64,000 nucleotides of DNA from Pelodera strongyloides (lineage: Eukaryota > Nematoda > Chromadorea > Rhabditida > Rhabditidae), in the NCBI GenBank assembly GCA_036852015.1, contig JAANDG010000015.1, positions 558,001 through 622,000 on the forward strand. Reading direction: 5' to 3'. Made by a program: the position numbers and the translations under genes. This document shows, in pieces, positions 1-24,999 of this stretch. The notes beneath the pieces are model-generated. The model was not told the DNA's origin, did not search any database, and saw only the letters and a list, made by a program, of their open reading frames with translations. The number at the start of each line of letters is the position of its first letter. Within the stretch, counting starts at the first letter, position 1.

Positions 1-1891
1 ACAATTGGCGATGAAGTCAACATTTGTGCAGCCTCTTGTTTCGATCTCATTGGTTGTTGATCAAGTGCTGACCGATGAGTTGTAGAATTATTAGGTTGAT
101 TAGCGGCAATAGAAGTTGGATGATTAATTGGTGACTGAGTGTGAGCGGGCCACGAGGACGACTGAGACGATTGCGGAATGTGGGGCGTCGTCGATACGCT
201 AGCCTGGTAACTCACAGGTCCTCCTCCGCCCGGGTGATTAGGCAAAGTCACAAGCTGATTACCCATTACAGTGGCAGATGACTGAGGAGTACCTTGTCCT
301 GAAGGGGTAGCTCCTGGTCCAACATAGTGAAAGGGATTCTGTGGAGATGGACTGTGCCCAGTATGTTGTGAGGAAACTTGCTGATACAGGGAACCTTGAT
401 CGCCCTGGTGACTCTGCATAAAATGTTGCACATGTCCTGCCTGTCTCATTGATGAGTGGTCTGACACTTGGGCAGCGTATACAGAATTCGGATGGGCCAT
501 CGACAAGTTGTTTCCTATATTAGTCTGGCTAACCTGACGGTGCAAGTGAGAAAGTTGATGTGTTGAAGCGTCGAGTTGATGAGTCCCTAAATGTTGAACA
601 GGCATCTGCTGTTGTTGCACAGAACCGTGTGACATTGTGCTATGTTGTTGGGCTGACGCCGGCTGTTGGTAATTCGCATTGTTAAAGGTTTGAACAGACT
701 CGGGTTTCCTCGCCAATGCAGCCAGTAGGAGAGGAGAATTCCCACTAGTAGGGTTTTGTTGTCTGGAAGTGGGATATTTGTTACTGGAGGGTCCTTCCCC
801 TTGTGGCTCAAACACTTGCTGCTGTGATGTATTTTGAATCTGTTGACTTGAATTCATTCCTTGAAAAGGTATTTGTTGCATCATTTGTGGAACCATATTT
901 TGATGTTGGACAGATTGTTGATAGATCATATGAGCATTTCCCGATTGCATTTCCTGTTTAGCATTTTGACTCATATGGCTCGCAGGTATTTGGTGCTGCT
1001 GGGCAGATTGTACAGTAGGAGTAGATCCCTAAAACAACAAATATTATACAGACGCCATTGCGTGGGATATTGGAAATGTAAAGAACGAAAAGATACGAAC
1101 CACAGGATGTGTAGCAGGTTCCTGCGCACCATCGTAAGTGTGTAGGTATTGAGTTGTTGTCGTTGGAGTGGCAGAACTAATGCTGCTTGTTGGTACGCTG
1201 CTTGCAGTTGTAACTGTTTGTTGCTTCGGCTTGCTCCTCAGTACACTATTCTGTGCGGTAACTTGTTCAATGTCATCTAACAGTTCCGCCAATAGACGGT
1301 CGTCGTCATCCTGCAAAGACAACTCAATGAACTATATGGGAATGACATAAACCTGATCTGAATATGAATTCGAAACGAATTACTGCCTAATTGAAACTTT
1401 TTCATCGACATTGTGTACAAGGTGTAAACGAGAGTATGTCCAGACTGTTAAAACGAAGAACATAAATAGATACCATGTCAAGAGCGCTTCGCCCTGTCGA
1501 CTGGCTTGCTTCTCCTGATGTAACCGTGCTTGTTACCGGCACACTGACTGCATTGACACTTTGAGAAACCGAAGACGACGGTGCCACATAGTTTATCTAA
1601 ACATAAAATTTTCTTGCATTTAGGTCAATCCGGGTCAAAGAAATAAGCACTTAATTCCCGCATCCAGTTGCGCTCGAACTTTTTTTGTCCCTATATGGTA
1701 TCGTTTATTCACTACGTTCTTAAAATACAGCATAGCAAAAAAAAAATGAAGGAAAGTAGGAGCTAACTAACAGCTGTATTATTACTTAATCACATGTAAC
1801 ACAATTATGTTTTAATAACGAGAACCTCTTGTAAAGTATCAAGTGAAAAATAATCGTCATCTCCAAAAAAATCATCCATATAATGCAAATC
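1..1891 (-). CDS. Gln/Ser/Thr-rich coactivator-like protein (partial)
   Basis: I do not recognise the exact gene. Four exons read on the minus strand: about 1826-1891, 1474-1596, 1101-1310 and 1028 down to the window edge. All joins are phase 0. The first exon gives a short acidic/aromatic segment (MDDFFGDDDYFSLD). The next is Ser/Thr/Val-rich. The third starts with an acidic run (DDDDRLLAELLDDIEQV) that may form a helix, followed by Ser/Thr. The last is an open stretch of about 340 codons dominated by Gln, His, Ser and Pro, with a hydrophobic patch (SPLLLAALARKPES). Acidic patches plus a long Gln-rich tail are typical of nuclear transcriptional coactivators such as Mastermind/SEL-8 or Mediator kinase-module proteins, but no diagnostic domain is visible. 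The 3' end runs off the window and the 5' end is not found. Coding is well supported; function is inference from composition only. Confidence 0.7.
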
Positions 1892-2812
1892 CTGCAAACG
1901 TCCTCATTATAACGTGAAATAATGGTCACGCACGTAATCAATATATTGAGAATAGACAGTTGTTAAAAATAACAGACACTGAAATAATTGTTGTTCGCAA
2001 TATAATTTCCTACTACACTGTCTAAAAATGTTTTAGTCATCCACTGTATGTGACGAGTAATTTACGATTCGATAAGTTTTCACGTAAGCTAAAGTTCGAG
2101 AAAAATACGCTGTAAAAACTTGCATGTTAAGTGCATTATGTACACAATAGCAATAAAGAAATTAAATAGGCGAGAATACGAAAAAAAAAACAATCCGTGA
2201 AGGTGTAGTGCACCCTACGAAACATAATGAATGCACATAAAAATCGAACACCAAAATGGTTGACCCAGCAAAAAAATCATACACTACGGCATGTTGGACC
2301 TGGCTACAAACGGAAACGTAGCTACGTCATTAGTACACTTGTGAACTATTCGATGAGCTGCAAGCAAAAAAATCCCGAAAAAGCCGTCCACTAGCCGTCA
2401 AATTTTGATTGTTTAGAAATATTCTAGACTTTCACGACAAATTGAAAAAAATCATATCATGTGTGTTTTAGTGTTTATATCAAAAAGTGGATATTCGTCA
2501 TGGTAAATTAACACCAATCACCTTTCGCATGTATTCGTGTACAACAATTATTTGTTTATTTAGAAAGACTTTATTAAAACCACCCACAGAAGAAAAACCA
2601 ACAACAAACATGAACAATAGATAAAAAGTGAGTTCCGAAACCCATTTCCCGTTATACTAAATGAGTACGATATAAAAAATAACCAGTAATTAGCCAAAGA
2701 AAACTCGCAACCATGGCAATGGGCGCATTTAAAAATGGGGTAATAATTGTATGTTGAATTATAGGCACTGTAGGCCTTTCGTCACAAAAAAAACCCTAGT
2801 TCTTTTCTAGTT
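1892..2812. other. Intron/intergenic, no gene seen
   Basis: AT-rich DNA with poly-A runs and no convincing exon on either strand. It may include upstream introns or the promoter of the Gln-rich gene and the 3' flank of the lipid phosphatase gene. Confidence 0.5.
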
Positions 2813-4289
2813 TCACTCTTCTTTCACGGGTTTTTTACATTCTAATCCCCTTTCTTCTAAATGATCAGCTCTCATACTAATTGGGAGAATCGCCGATGCC
2901 ATAATAAGGCCCAGAAGAGATCCAGCTACAACATCGGGGAAATGGTGTCGACCGTCCGTGACACGAGTGACCAAGACAAACAACGTCCTGAAAAATAAAG
3001 ATATTTTTTTTGATTACCAAAGGTTAAGACGTGATGTCGTCCCCTGCATCGAAATCGCTTGCTAGTTACTTACTGTATGACGCAATTTGTTGGTTCATAT
3101 GGTAAAGTTGAATCGGTCACCAAAAATATCTCCATGTATAGAAAATTACGTAACAGCAGGCTCTTCTTACCATCCAATTGTTGCCAAGCACATCGTGGCT
3201 TTGAAAATAGTTCCAATGATGGATTGCAATGGTGTTCTGATCAGGTAGAGGGTAATGAAGACTGCGTAGAATGCAGAGGCAGCAGAGTGACCGGACGGAA
3301 ATGACCTTCTGGACTTCAGAACTTTGGATGCATCTCCGGAGCATAGCGGATCTGAAATATGTTATGATGCGATATGAGTGGCAACTGACACAAAGGTGAA
3401 TATATTATGTAAGGCTAAACACTGAGAGTGCCAACCCACCTTCAATAAACGCCTGTGGATTGGTGGCACATTCCAATTTGTCCCATTCTGGCTGACAGAC
3501 ATCCAAGAAATGAGGTCGCAGAACACCAAAGTAATTCTTTAGAAGTTCCATTAGAGAAATGCACAGAGTGAAGGCAAATGTGTAGCGAATAAAGATAAAA
3601 GTCACAGAGCGAATCCACTTGAAGAGTAAATTCTGACCAGATGCCTTCCAGAAGAGCAGCGCCTCCGCGAGTGCTAAAACATTGATGAATTTTTGAATAT
3701 CTCGGTTAATGACACTAGTTAGTAATGAGATAGTACCTACCAATGATAAAAGGTGTCGTTCCTACAGTGACCAATAAGAGATGAATTGTTGAAACGGAAT
3801 TATTCCTGTACGGCAACCGCAGAGTTTCATCGGAGCAGTGGAACCCTCTGATGTATGGATTCATGACATGACTGAAAGATACATAAATTCAGATTCATTT
3901 CACAAGCAAAACGCGAAAAATCCTTAAATTTACTTTTTAGGGTAAAGCAACTCCCACAGAAAACCATCTCCAGCGCTACTCAACTTTCCCAATTACATTT
4001 TCACTAAATGCTCGTTAACTGTCTCGGTGTATTACATTTTTGTTATGTATCAAGTAAATAAATTTGCCGATTCCGAAATCGGTTCTAGAATCGATAAATA
4101 TCGTATATATTTAGCATCGTAATGTATTCCTTACTTTTTGCAAACATAATACAATAGAAATCCAGTGCCAAGCCATATGACGACATCAATAGCAGCATAA
4201 ATAAGAGCTATGAGAATAAATCGAAAGGAATTTTTAGTTTCAAGGGTACAAAATAGTCTGCCGCTGAAAGTCACCTTTCGCAAAACCAT
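2813..4289 (-). CDS. Lipid phosphate phosphatase (PAP2/LPP family)
   Basis: An integral membrane enzyme that dephosphorylates phosphatidate, lysophosphatidate and related lipid phosphates at the cell surface or in internal membranes. Five exons, about 4135-4289, 3742-3872, 3441-3674, 3171-3354 and 2813-2988, encode about 290 residues, normal for the family. All three PAP2 catalytic motifs are visible: motif 1 as KNYFGVLRPHFLDVC, motif 2 as SRRSFPSGHSAAS, and motif 3 as TRVTDGRHHFPDVVAG, with its His and Asp. The family loop RGFHCSDETLRLPY lies in exon 2. Several hydrophobic segments (for example around LLLVTVGTTPFIIV and FIFIRYTFAFTLCISLMELL) fit the usual six-helix fold. I chose the ATG opening MVLRKVTFSG because it begins an open exon that splices in frame to the rest. 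It lies about 450 bp downstream of the PEX1 stop on the same strand, close enough for a nematode operon but not proof of one. Confidence 0.93.
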
Positions 4290-4736
4290 CTGAAAATTGA
4301 ATTTTAATCATGATTTATAATTCGAAAATTCACACTATAGACCTGTATTGTAGTCATTATTTGGTCGTTACCATCAATAAGATATACAGAAACAGAAAAA
4401 AATGAACAATTAATTTATTAGCATCTAACCAGCGTCGGTATAATAACTACTCTATAAAACGCGATGAATTCTAGTTTATATCTACATGGCAAGATTAACA
4501 ACCAAAGGGAAATCCAAGAGGAAAAAGGGAACGAAAAAATAAACGAAATCTTTTAGGAACGTAAAATGCAAAATAATGAAATACTCTAAATTGACTAGGT
4601 GTAAGCAGCAACAAATAACAACACGTTTGAGGGAGCGTAACATTTGAGCAGCGTAAACGAACACGTAGAGAGCATCACAACACAATTGATTAAAATACTC
4701 GATTAAATAAAACTATTGGTGATCATGATAAATGAA

Positions 4737-13567
<8,831 letters not shown>

Positions 13568-14442
13568 GTTCGTAAAGAATATTTTGTTTCACTATAAAGC
13601 GAGAAGTGTGTTATTAATAATAAATAAAGAAATACTTGCGACGACAAGAAAAAACTTTGCTCGTTGTGTAGTTTGTAGGTTGTTGCCTAGTCAACAGATG
13701 AACTACGGTACGTAGAGCAAACTAGACTACTACACCTAGGTCAATAATTCTTTGCAAAACAATAAATTTTTCTGGAAAATCTAGCCAATGCAAGACATTG
13801 ATTAATTAGAAAATATTTAAAAACTATACTTCGCATTGTTCTTGCTTGATAAACCTGCGGAGCAAGGCTGTAAATTAAATAAATAAAATAAAATTATTAA
13901 ACTACAGTAGTTGGCAAACTTCTGACAAATAGTAATGGGAAAGACTTGTGCTGGTTTAATTCTGTACTTTGTAGTCTATTTGTTCGATTTTGTGCATTGT
14001 GAATTTGTTTAATATTAACTGAAATTCATACGCAAATGAGAAAACACAAAATACACAATATTCTTTATTATTAATTATGTACAACACTCAACAATTATAA
14101 ACCGCATATTTTGTCAGAACTTACCAAACTAACGTCAACAATACTTAACTGAAGAAAACGTTGGCTCAATTATTATCGGTTGTTATGTGTTATTAAGCGA
14201 ATGGTTAGCGACTTTTTGTCGTATACATGTGATTGCCAATGGTGCCTAACTTATCTCATTGATAAAATCTGATACCAGCGCAAACTGTGGGCACAATAAT
14301 GCACCAAGATTATTTATTCCTTTTTTAAGGATTATTATTAGCACACTTGGATTCAGCTAAAAGTTCAAGCGTGACTAACCTAACAATAAGCCATAACGTT
14401 GATATTTTGATATGGACCAATAAATAAAAGAGAACACACAAA
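13568..14442. other. Intergenic, no gene seen
   Basis: About 870 bp of AT-rich DNA between the PEX1 start and the stop of the upstream minus-strand gene. It is probably the PEX1 promoter plus a 3' UTR (AATAAA-like runs near 13880-13900). No exon is convincing. Confidence 0.5.
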
Positions 14443-16985
14443 TTACAAGACTCCAAAAAATTTTGCCACCGATGTTAGAATGGCCCTTTGTACTGGGGGG
14501 ATGCTCTGTTCTACATCCTCTACCGAGGGAATGTCGATCTTTGGAATATCTTGCAGAGTGGGCAACTTGATTGGAGGAAGTGTTGGTAGAGCAGGCATAC
14601 CTGCAATTTGTTTTACTTACACCCATGCACCATGTATTCAAGTACACTGGGCGATTTTTCCAGTGTAGCCTAAAAAACATCAATCTGTTTTCGTGAACAG
14701 GACTTACGAACATCACCAAAATCACCATTCCTAACTGAAAATAAAGAAACTACAACTCACCATTGATCATTTGTTGTTGTGGTTGCTGAGGGAATAAGTT
14801 GGCCATGGGGAACAGACCATTTTGTTGATTCTAAAATTATATACAATAGATCCGGTACTTCAACTACTTTTAGCCATATGCTGCGCAGTTTATTCAATGT
14901 CTACCTGTTGTTGGAGATTCAGCTGCTGAATTCCCTGCTGTTGTCCTCCTTGCGCTTGCTGTCCATTTTGTTGTTGCATGAATCCTTGTTGCTGGGCGGC
15001 TAAAATATATGTGGTTAACTTGAGCCTACAAAGCCCTGTTCGGACAACATCAAAACTCAAGTAGTTATTTTCAGCGAATGAGTGTCTATCTTACGGAATG
15101 CATTGCATGATCCAAAATCTTACCTTGTTGAGACTGTTGGAAATTCTGCTGTTGAGGTTGTTGCTGCCATTGCTGCGGCATCTGTTGCATTTGTTGAGAA
15201 AATTGGTTCTGCGCTTGGAACTGTTGAGGAGCAACTTGCATCGGCTGAGGTGCTTGTTGCTGGAATCCAGGTGCTTGTCCTTGGAAGTTCTGAAGGCAGA
15301 AACCGTATTTGAAACCGTTAAAATGAGGGCGGTTCAGAGTTTCTGAGAAGGGTTATATTTGGAAAGCTTTTGTGCTAAACAATATGTTTCGTTACCACAG
15401 TTGGGGCGGCCTGCGCTCGTGACTGCTGATCTTGAACAGTCTGAAGGGCAATATCAGCAGGGGCCACATCAAGCGGATTCTAAATATTAAATATGAGGAA
15501 GACTGATGGAGAATGGTGGTGTAGGCCCGCAACTGTATCTCAACCGTTATGTGCAATTCTTTCAAGAACTTGCTGCTTTTTGACAGGAAATTACAAACGC
15601 AAATAACTATTTGCATCAGCACGCGCTGAACAAAAAGTTTATAAAACGATCCTTGAAATATTTTTTTCATGTTGGAAGTTTTCTACGTACCGCAGGTAAT
15701 TGCTGCTGTGACTGACGAATGATGGAATTTTGAGAAGTGATTGTCTCGGGGTCTGCAAACAGAATATTATATATTGATAATTAATTTACGAAATTCATTC
15801 ATACGCATTAAATAGTACACAACTCACTGTTCAAGTTATCGTCATCGAAACAAGACATTCTTCTTATGTGCACATTGTAGATAACTCTAAAATAAAGGTT
15901 TTTAATGCAAACAATAGGACAGAAAAATATGGTGAGTACTGATCTTTTGCAAAAGAAAAAACGTACGTTCCGTTCTCGGCAATGATCTTATTGAGATTGG
16001 CGATGTAGTCGAAGGCAACGAGCCGGTTATCCTTATTGATCTGCAGAGATATTCGTTAATAAAAACATAGAATACGCAGCAAACTTAAGGTGTAACGAAT
16101 ACAAGAATGAATTTAAATAGTAGTATTGTAACTGACTTCTCCTCCAGCAACCATTTGTCCTGGGTGAAGAGTGGCAATGCCTCGATCTTCAGAATTGAAC
16201 AGACTTCCGTAAGAACAACATCTTATTTGAAGGCTGAAATAGTACGTACGGGAATAGATTACAGAACACCTCATTTGACGAGGACACAGTTTGGGTCAGT
16301 GATTTTAAAACTCACGTATTTGAGTAAGGGTCGGACTGAGGTGCCAGACCTCCAACCCACTGCCCTGCATCACAACCATTCTGTCGGTAAGCACTTTCGC
16401 ATGTCTGAAATTCCATTGTTGCCAGAATATGTAAAAACCTAACGAATGATAGCGTTAACAGAGGATAGTTAGTTTGCGCAACTAGTAGTTCCATTCAAAG
16501 AAACATGTACATACCGAAACTTGTGGCACGAATCCCTCTTGTTTGTAAGGTTGACGCAGCAGAACATCGGACCTAAACATTGCAAACTATTGTGAGCCAT
16601 CACGAGTCAGTCCAGAGACAGAAGAGACAGAACGGAAACAGGAAACGCACCTTCTTAGGTATCCGTCGTCTTTTCCATTAATACGGTAGAATTGTGCACT
16701 GTCGGGCACTCTTGTTCCATTAGCTGTCCATCCAAAACACCTTGGACGAGCACATCCAATCACTGGATATCCGGCGCGTAGAACCTTCAAATGAAAAAAT
16801 AATAATTATTTTCATAATTATTATATATTAGTGAATATTTACTTCAATGAGTGATTCAAACATATTTAAACAACATATCGATCATGACTACCTACCTGGA
16901 AAGTAAACGGCACTGTAGCTTGTCCGCAATAAGATGCCAGTGATGTCGGAATCAACGACAGAAGAACCCAAACAGTCAGTCCCAT
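14443..16985 (-). CDS. Secreted protein with Cys-containing head and Gln-rich tail
   Basis: A secreted protein of unknown function; I infer a nematode-restricted family. Thirteen exons were traced, all joining in frame: 16896-16985, 16651-16794, 16515-16572, 16316-16404, 16133-16203, 15967-16040, 15838-15896, 15691-15752, 15396-15479, 15124-15289, 14905-14999, 14761-14830 and 14443-14600. The first exon is a signal peptide (MGLTVWVLLSLIPTSLAS). A globular part of about 190 residues follows with paired Cys motifs (VIGCARPRCFGW, CESAYRQNGCDAGQW) and FDYIANLNKIIAENGT. After that comes a tail of about 150 residues that is roughly one-third Gln (for example QFSQQMQQMPQQWQQQPQQQ). The end is non-Gln, Pro/Leu/Ile-rich (LPTLPPIKLPTLQDIPKIDI). 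The low-complexity tail is split over four short exons, which argues that it is truly translated. Possible roles (cuticle, eggshell, matrix) are guesses. Confidence 0.82.
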
Positions 16986-19105
16986 GCCTCAAAGCGGAAC
17001 ACTTTACGCTTTAAAAAAAATAGTTTGCTTTCACAAGGAAAATAGGAAAGTGCGGTGACATACAAAATAAAAGTATTGTAATATAATTTTGTTTTGCGAT
17101 TTGTTGATTCTAAGTTAGATAGTTTAGAGACTAAAGTTTCTTGCCATTTTGTGATATAGTTGGTTTGAGTAATGTGAGCAGTCACTCCCCTTATTACATG
17201 GATTGCCATTTATGAATATATAATATATATATATTATATGCGAGTGTTTGCATGTTGTATCTAAATTGCACACGCGCTGGCTATATCCTTAAGTGCAACT
17301 GTGGCAAGATGTTACATAGTAGGAGACAGCAAGCTGGCTAAATCTGGACTGAAACATTTAAGATGAAGCAGTGCAGCGAAAGTGGCGGTGCTAGCTTGAG
17401 GAAGCTATTGGGGGAAACTGGGTCGTGTGAGAAAGGAAACAAGCCGGTATACCGGGCTATCCGCTAAGGACCGGATCAAACCGGGAATGCGCAGAGGAAA
17501 ACGGCCGGATAACATCATTATGAGACGAACAAGAGGAGAACCTGACATCCTGAGAAGGTTCGCACTGATGCCTAAGATCAACGAACAATCCGAGTGGAAC
17601 AGTGACCTACGCATATAGTTCACCAAAAAGGCATACGTATTTTACACCGTTGCTTCAATAAAGTTGCCATCATCCAATCAATCTAAAAGTAACCAAATGA
17701 ACGCAGTTAAAAATTGTAGAAATGATTTTTTTGCATGATTTCCTGTAATATATAACTGGGCATGGATATTTAACACAATATAAGGCACAAATTCCAAATA
17801 TCAGGAATTTTCATCTTACAATAGAAAAGAAAAGTTATTGAAGTTGACAAAGGTAATTTGGACAATGGATTTCCGTGTAAGAAATGTGGAAAAATGCGCG
17901 TACATCTACATGTCATCTCATTACAACAAAATAACAATGTTCCTCAACCGGAGTCAAACAAGAATTTGTGTGGAACAATACTGTAGCCTATAGCACGTGC
18001 TCCATAGATCTTGTGGCTTTCCGCTCACAGACCTCCTCCGTCTACGCTTAAACTCAAACATATTTAATGAGGGGTGATTACCGGGAGGGTTGGCACAGCG
18101 AAACTCAAGAGTTGTGGGACATTGTCGAAGTGGCTATTATTTGTATTCGCAGTTCTTGATTATTATTTTTCTCGTAATTAGTAAAGGACTTGATCCTTTT
18201 ACCATGTGGGACCTGTTTTTTTTTGTTCTCGCTTTTGCTTTTCATAAATTGTTCCATAGTGTTTTTTTTATAATTTTTTTGTTACTTATTTGAGTCATGT
18301 TCCTATAATAAAGAAATAATAAATGTCTTTTTTGGATAGCTTGTTCTCTTGCATCTGGGAGAGTTGTTCGCAAATTTCGGCTATTATTTATAGGTGCAGA
18401 ATTCAGCACATGTGTAAAGATGGAAGGTGCACAGCCAAATAATAGGCGCTCCATAAATCCATAGCATACTGTCTTTGATCGTTAGGTTTAATAACGTCAC
18501 TTACATATATTTCCAACAGAATTCAAGCCAGACATTTTTGTACGTTATGATATAAACTTAAGCACAGTTTTTGATTTGTTTCCTTTTCAGGACGCGGTCA
18601 GTGATGTTGGCCACAATAGGGATCGAGGCACACTGCCTTTTTATAACCGTGCCAGAGTTGTCTCCATTTTCGGTGAATCAATTTTCCTTTCTTGTTCGAA
18701 TTGTGGTGCTAGTAACTCATGCATTTATCTTTAACAATAAATTCATAACATGTCGACAAAAATCATAGAAAAATCATTTATTCACAATCAACGCAACTAC
18801 ATATTATGGATGTACTCACACAGGAAACTAGTACCTAATCGCAACAAACAAAAAAGAAAGAAAAATACAACTGAAAAACTATTATAATAAACTCGACAAA
18901 TACAAGTGTTTCCAACTTAGTTCACCGGTAGTACACTGACAGGGATTACGCTAGGATGCATATATACTGGGCACCAAGGGAATTATCTAGTTAACTTCAT
19001 ACACAGAGACAATAATTTAAACAGTGCTGAAATATTACTGAATTAAACGCGGATCGAAGCTGACGCTCGCCTGCGAAGAAACAGTCAATTACATCTGGAA
19101 ATGGC
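16986..19105. other. Intergenic, no gene seen
   Basis: About 2.1 kb with no exon chain that I can support. A locally GC-richer patch at about 17340-17640 includes a 63-codon plus-strand frame of basic composition, with no splice partners or known motif. The rest is AT-rich. Confidence 0.45.
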
Positions 19106-22738
<3,633 letters not shown>

Positions 22739-24999
22739 AGTATTACCTGAAATATATCGTGATAAGTTAACTTTTCGAGTATTTAAACAACATCAATAAA
22801 TAACAGAAACGGATGAACCAGGTTTAATACAGACAGAACAAGATGGAACAAAAAATATTTGTCAAGACAAACGAGGGAGGTTAAATGACACACCGCCAGA
22901 CAGGACAACCTGTCATTTGGCACATTTCGTACAATAAACTTCCTCGTATAATTAACTGCTTCGTAATTAATCCGATTGCTACACACAATTCAAGTTTGCC
23001 TATTATTCCTAATAATACATGATATACCACAAAATGTATTAAAGATTTCCTTGGCTGAACTTTTCTATTGATGTTCACTACGTGCGGAATTTGACCAGGA
23101 AGTAGACTTGTTTTCGGCGCAAAGAAAGCAACTGCTCTCGCTCGAAAATTCGATGCCCGTGTCTCCAACGCATTATGGAACTCTTATAAAAAAGATTTAG
23201 GTGCTTATTTGTAGTGTAGTGAAATGTTTTAACATATAGAGAAGTTAAGACTTTGATAATTAATTTCTATTTCGAAAAAAATGGATCGTAGTAAACAAGT
23301 CCACGAATTTTATTTTCTAATAACGAAAATTAATGAATTTGCTAGAAATCATAAAATTGGTAGATATAATGATTGCTAATTAATAATAATAATAAATATG
23401 CACTTTACACGCTTACGATTACATTCACTAATGGTAGGCGAAACTGCCGAAGAGGTGCTTCGGTGCGTTTTCGGCTGTCCAAAAAAAATCAATTTGCAAT
23501 TTGCATGAAATTCAATTTGGCAACATTAGAAACGACAATCAGGTACATATTTGCAACCGGCAAAACATACGACCGAAGTTGACTCTGGCAACGCAGCAAT
23601 GTCTCTGGCGTTCGGTGTTGTTTCCAAAAAGTTGTTTACTGGACGAACTTCGGCAGCCAGACGAGAGGGCGAGATGCCCTATACACAACATCGCCTTCGA
23701 TGTATTCGATCAACAACAACTACATCTCCATCTCTTCTCCAAAACCGCAGTTCCCGTGCTAGAGCTGCCCTTGGACTACTGAGATGAGAGAAAAAGAGAG
23801 AAGAGAAGAAAGGAGGGGCTACGGATGTAATAGAGAGTTACAAACATACGAGAGACTGCGAGCAGGAAAAAAACAGCGCAATCGATTCTCGTTTTTTATT
23901 GAGATCAACAAGTAAACAAGACTGGGGAAGAAACTGACCGTGGAAAATTTCATAATTTTTTGAAGGGAAGATAGGCTCAAACGTTAGGCGTGCATCTCAT
24001 GGAGTCGTCAACCCTTGTAGATGTACTTTCTTCAGAACCCGTGTCCCCCATCAGAGGAAAAGATAGTTTTCATACGATCGCACCAACGCCGCCACTTATT
24101 AGTTGGCTGGCAAACAAATGCAATACCCATTCAATAACCAAAAATGCGATGTTTGTGCGCATTTTTGGGCTCAGGCTTGGTAAATAGACGTTTGGACGGC
24201 GGAAAAAAACGATCGCACTGCACAGGGGGGAATTGTGCAGTGAGAGAGAACAACACCCGAAGGAAACACTATTGAAAACCCAAAACATTCGCTGTCCATC
24301 AAGAGGCAAGGTAATTTTTGTACTACTTCCTTATTTTATCAAATCATTTTGCGCTGTTTTTGTTGCCCCGCAACACTGTATATAACATTAAACTACGGAT
24401 AAAAAGTGCACTAGAGAGTAGGACAGTGGCAGCACGTGATACTAACTCATTTTAATATGGAAATGCGTTAAACACTGAAAGCACAAAATCATTTTCATGG
24501 CAGTTTCCTAAGCACGCCAAGTGAATCACATCAAATATTATTTTGAAATTTTTCCCATATTTTGGTGTTGTTTTCAGATACGTTTATTTGCCTACCCTTG
24601 TACATACACTGACTCTCCATTCCTCTCTTCGTCCCTCTCCCCTCTATTTTTCTCTCTGTATAGTTTTACCTAGACGATGAGTCACCCATTTCGTAAGGCT
24701 GAATTCTGAGAGTATAAAACCAGATCAGAAACAGCTTCCATTGAATGCTTTGAATGCTTTCCACAACACTAGGTTCTACTTTCTGTGAACCCCGTATCCA
24801 TTCAGTAAACATCTATTTTAAAATAGGTTTCCGATAATTCCTTTGTTAACCGGTTATAAAGGACCGTACAACGCTTCAAAGGACGATAGTTTCCTAAACA
24901 GTGCCAGTCTTTCTTTATTAGTGTTTATCGTTGAACTCATATTACAGTTGCTTGTTGTTGGAAGTTGATAGAACGATTATCGTTACTGTTTAGGCGAAT
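22739..24999. other. Divergent intergenic region, no gene supported
   Basis: About 2.3 kb between the starts of PCCB (-) and the kelch-like gene (+). It presumably contains both promoters. A less AT-rich stretch at 23550-23790 is open in two frames for about 80 codons, but has no clear splice partners or recognisable product. Confidence 0.45.
24713..24719 (+). promoter_or_regulatory. TATA box upstream of kelch-like gene
   Basis: TATAAAA lies about 280 bp upstream of the start codon at 25000. A splice-acceptor-like CTGTTTAG ends 6 bp before that ATG, so the mRNA may contain a 5' intron or be trans-spliced. Confidence 0.45.

Noticed and set aside
4482..4685. Hydrophobic minus-strand frame between PEX1 and the lipid phosphatase gene
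   Set aside because: It is AT-driven Phe/Leu/Tyr composition in intergenic DNA, with no acceptor, family match or signal.
17427..17618. Basic 63-codon plus-strand frame in a GC-richer patch
   Set aside because: Both strands are open here, no domain is seen and neighbouring frames close quickly. It could be a transposon scrap, but nothing shows which.
23551..23787. Arg/Ser-rich plus-strand frame upstream of the kelch-like gene
   Set aside because: Two overlapping frames are open in a less AT-rich patch. There is no splice partner, no recognisable motif and no support for a start.
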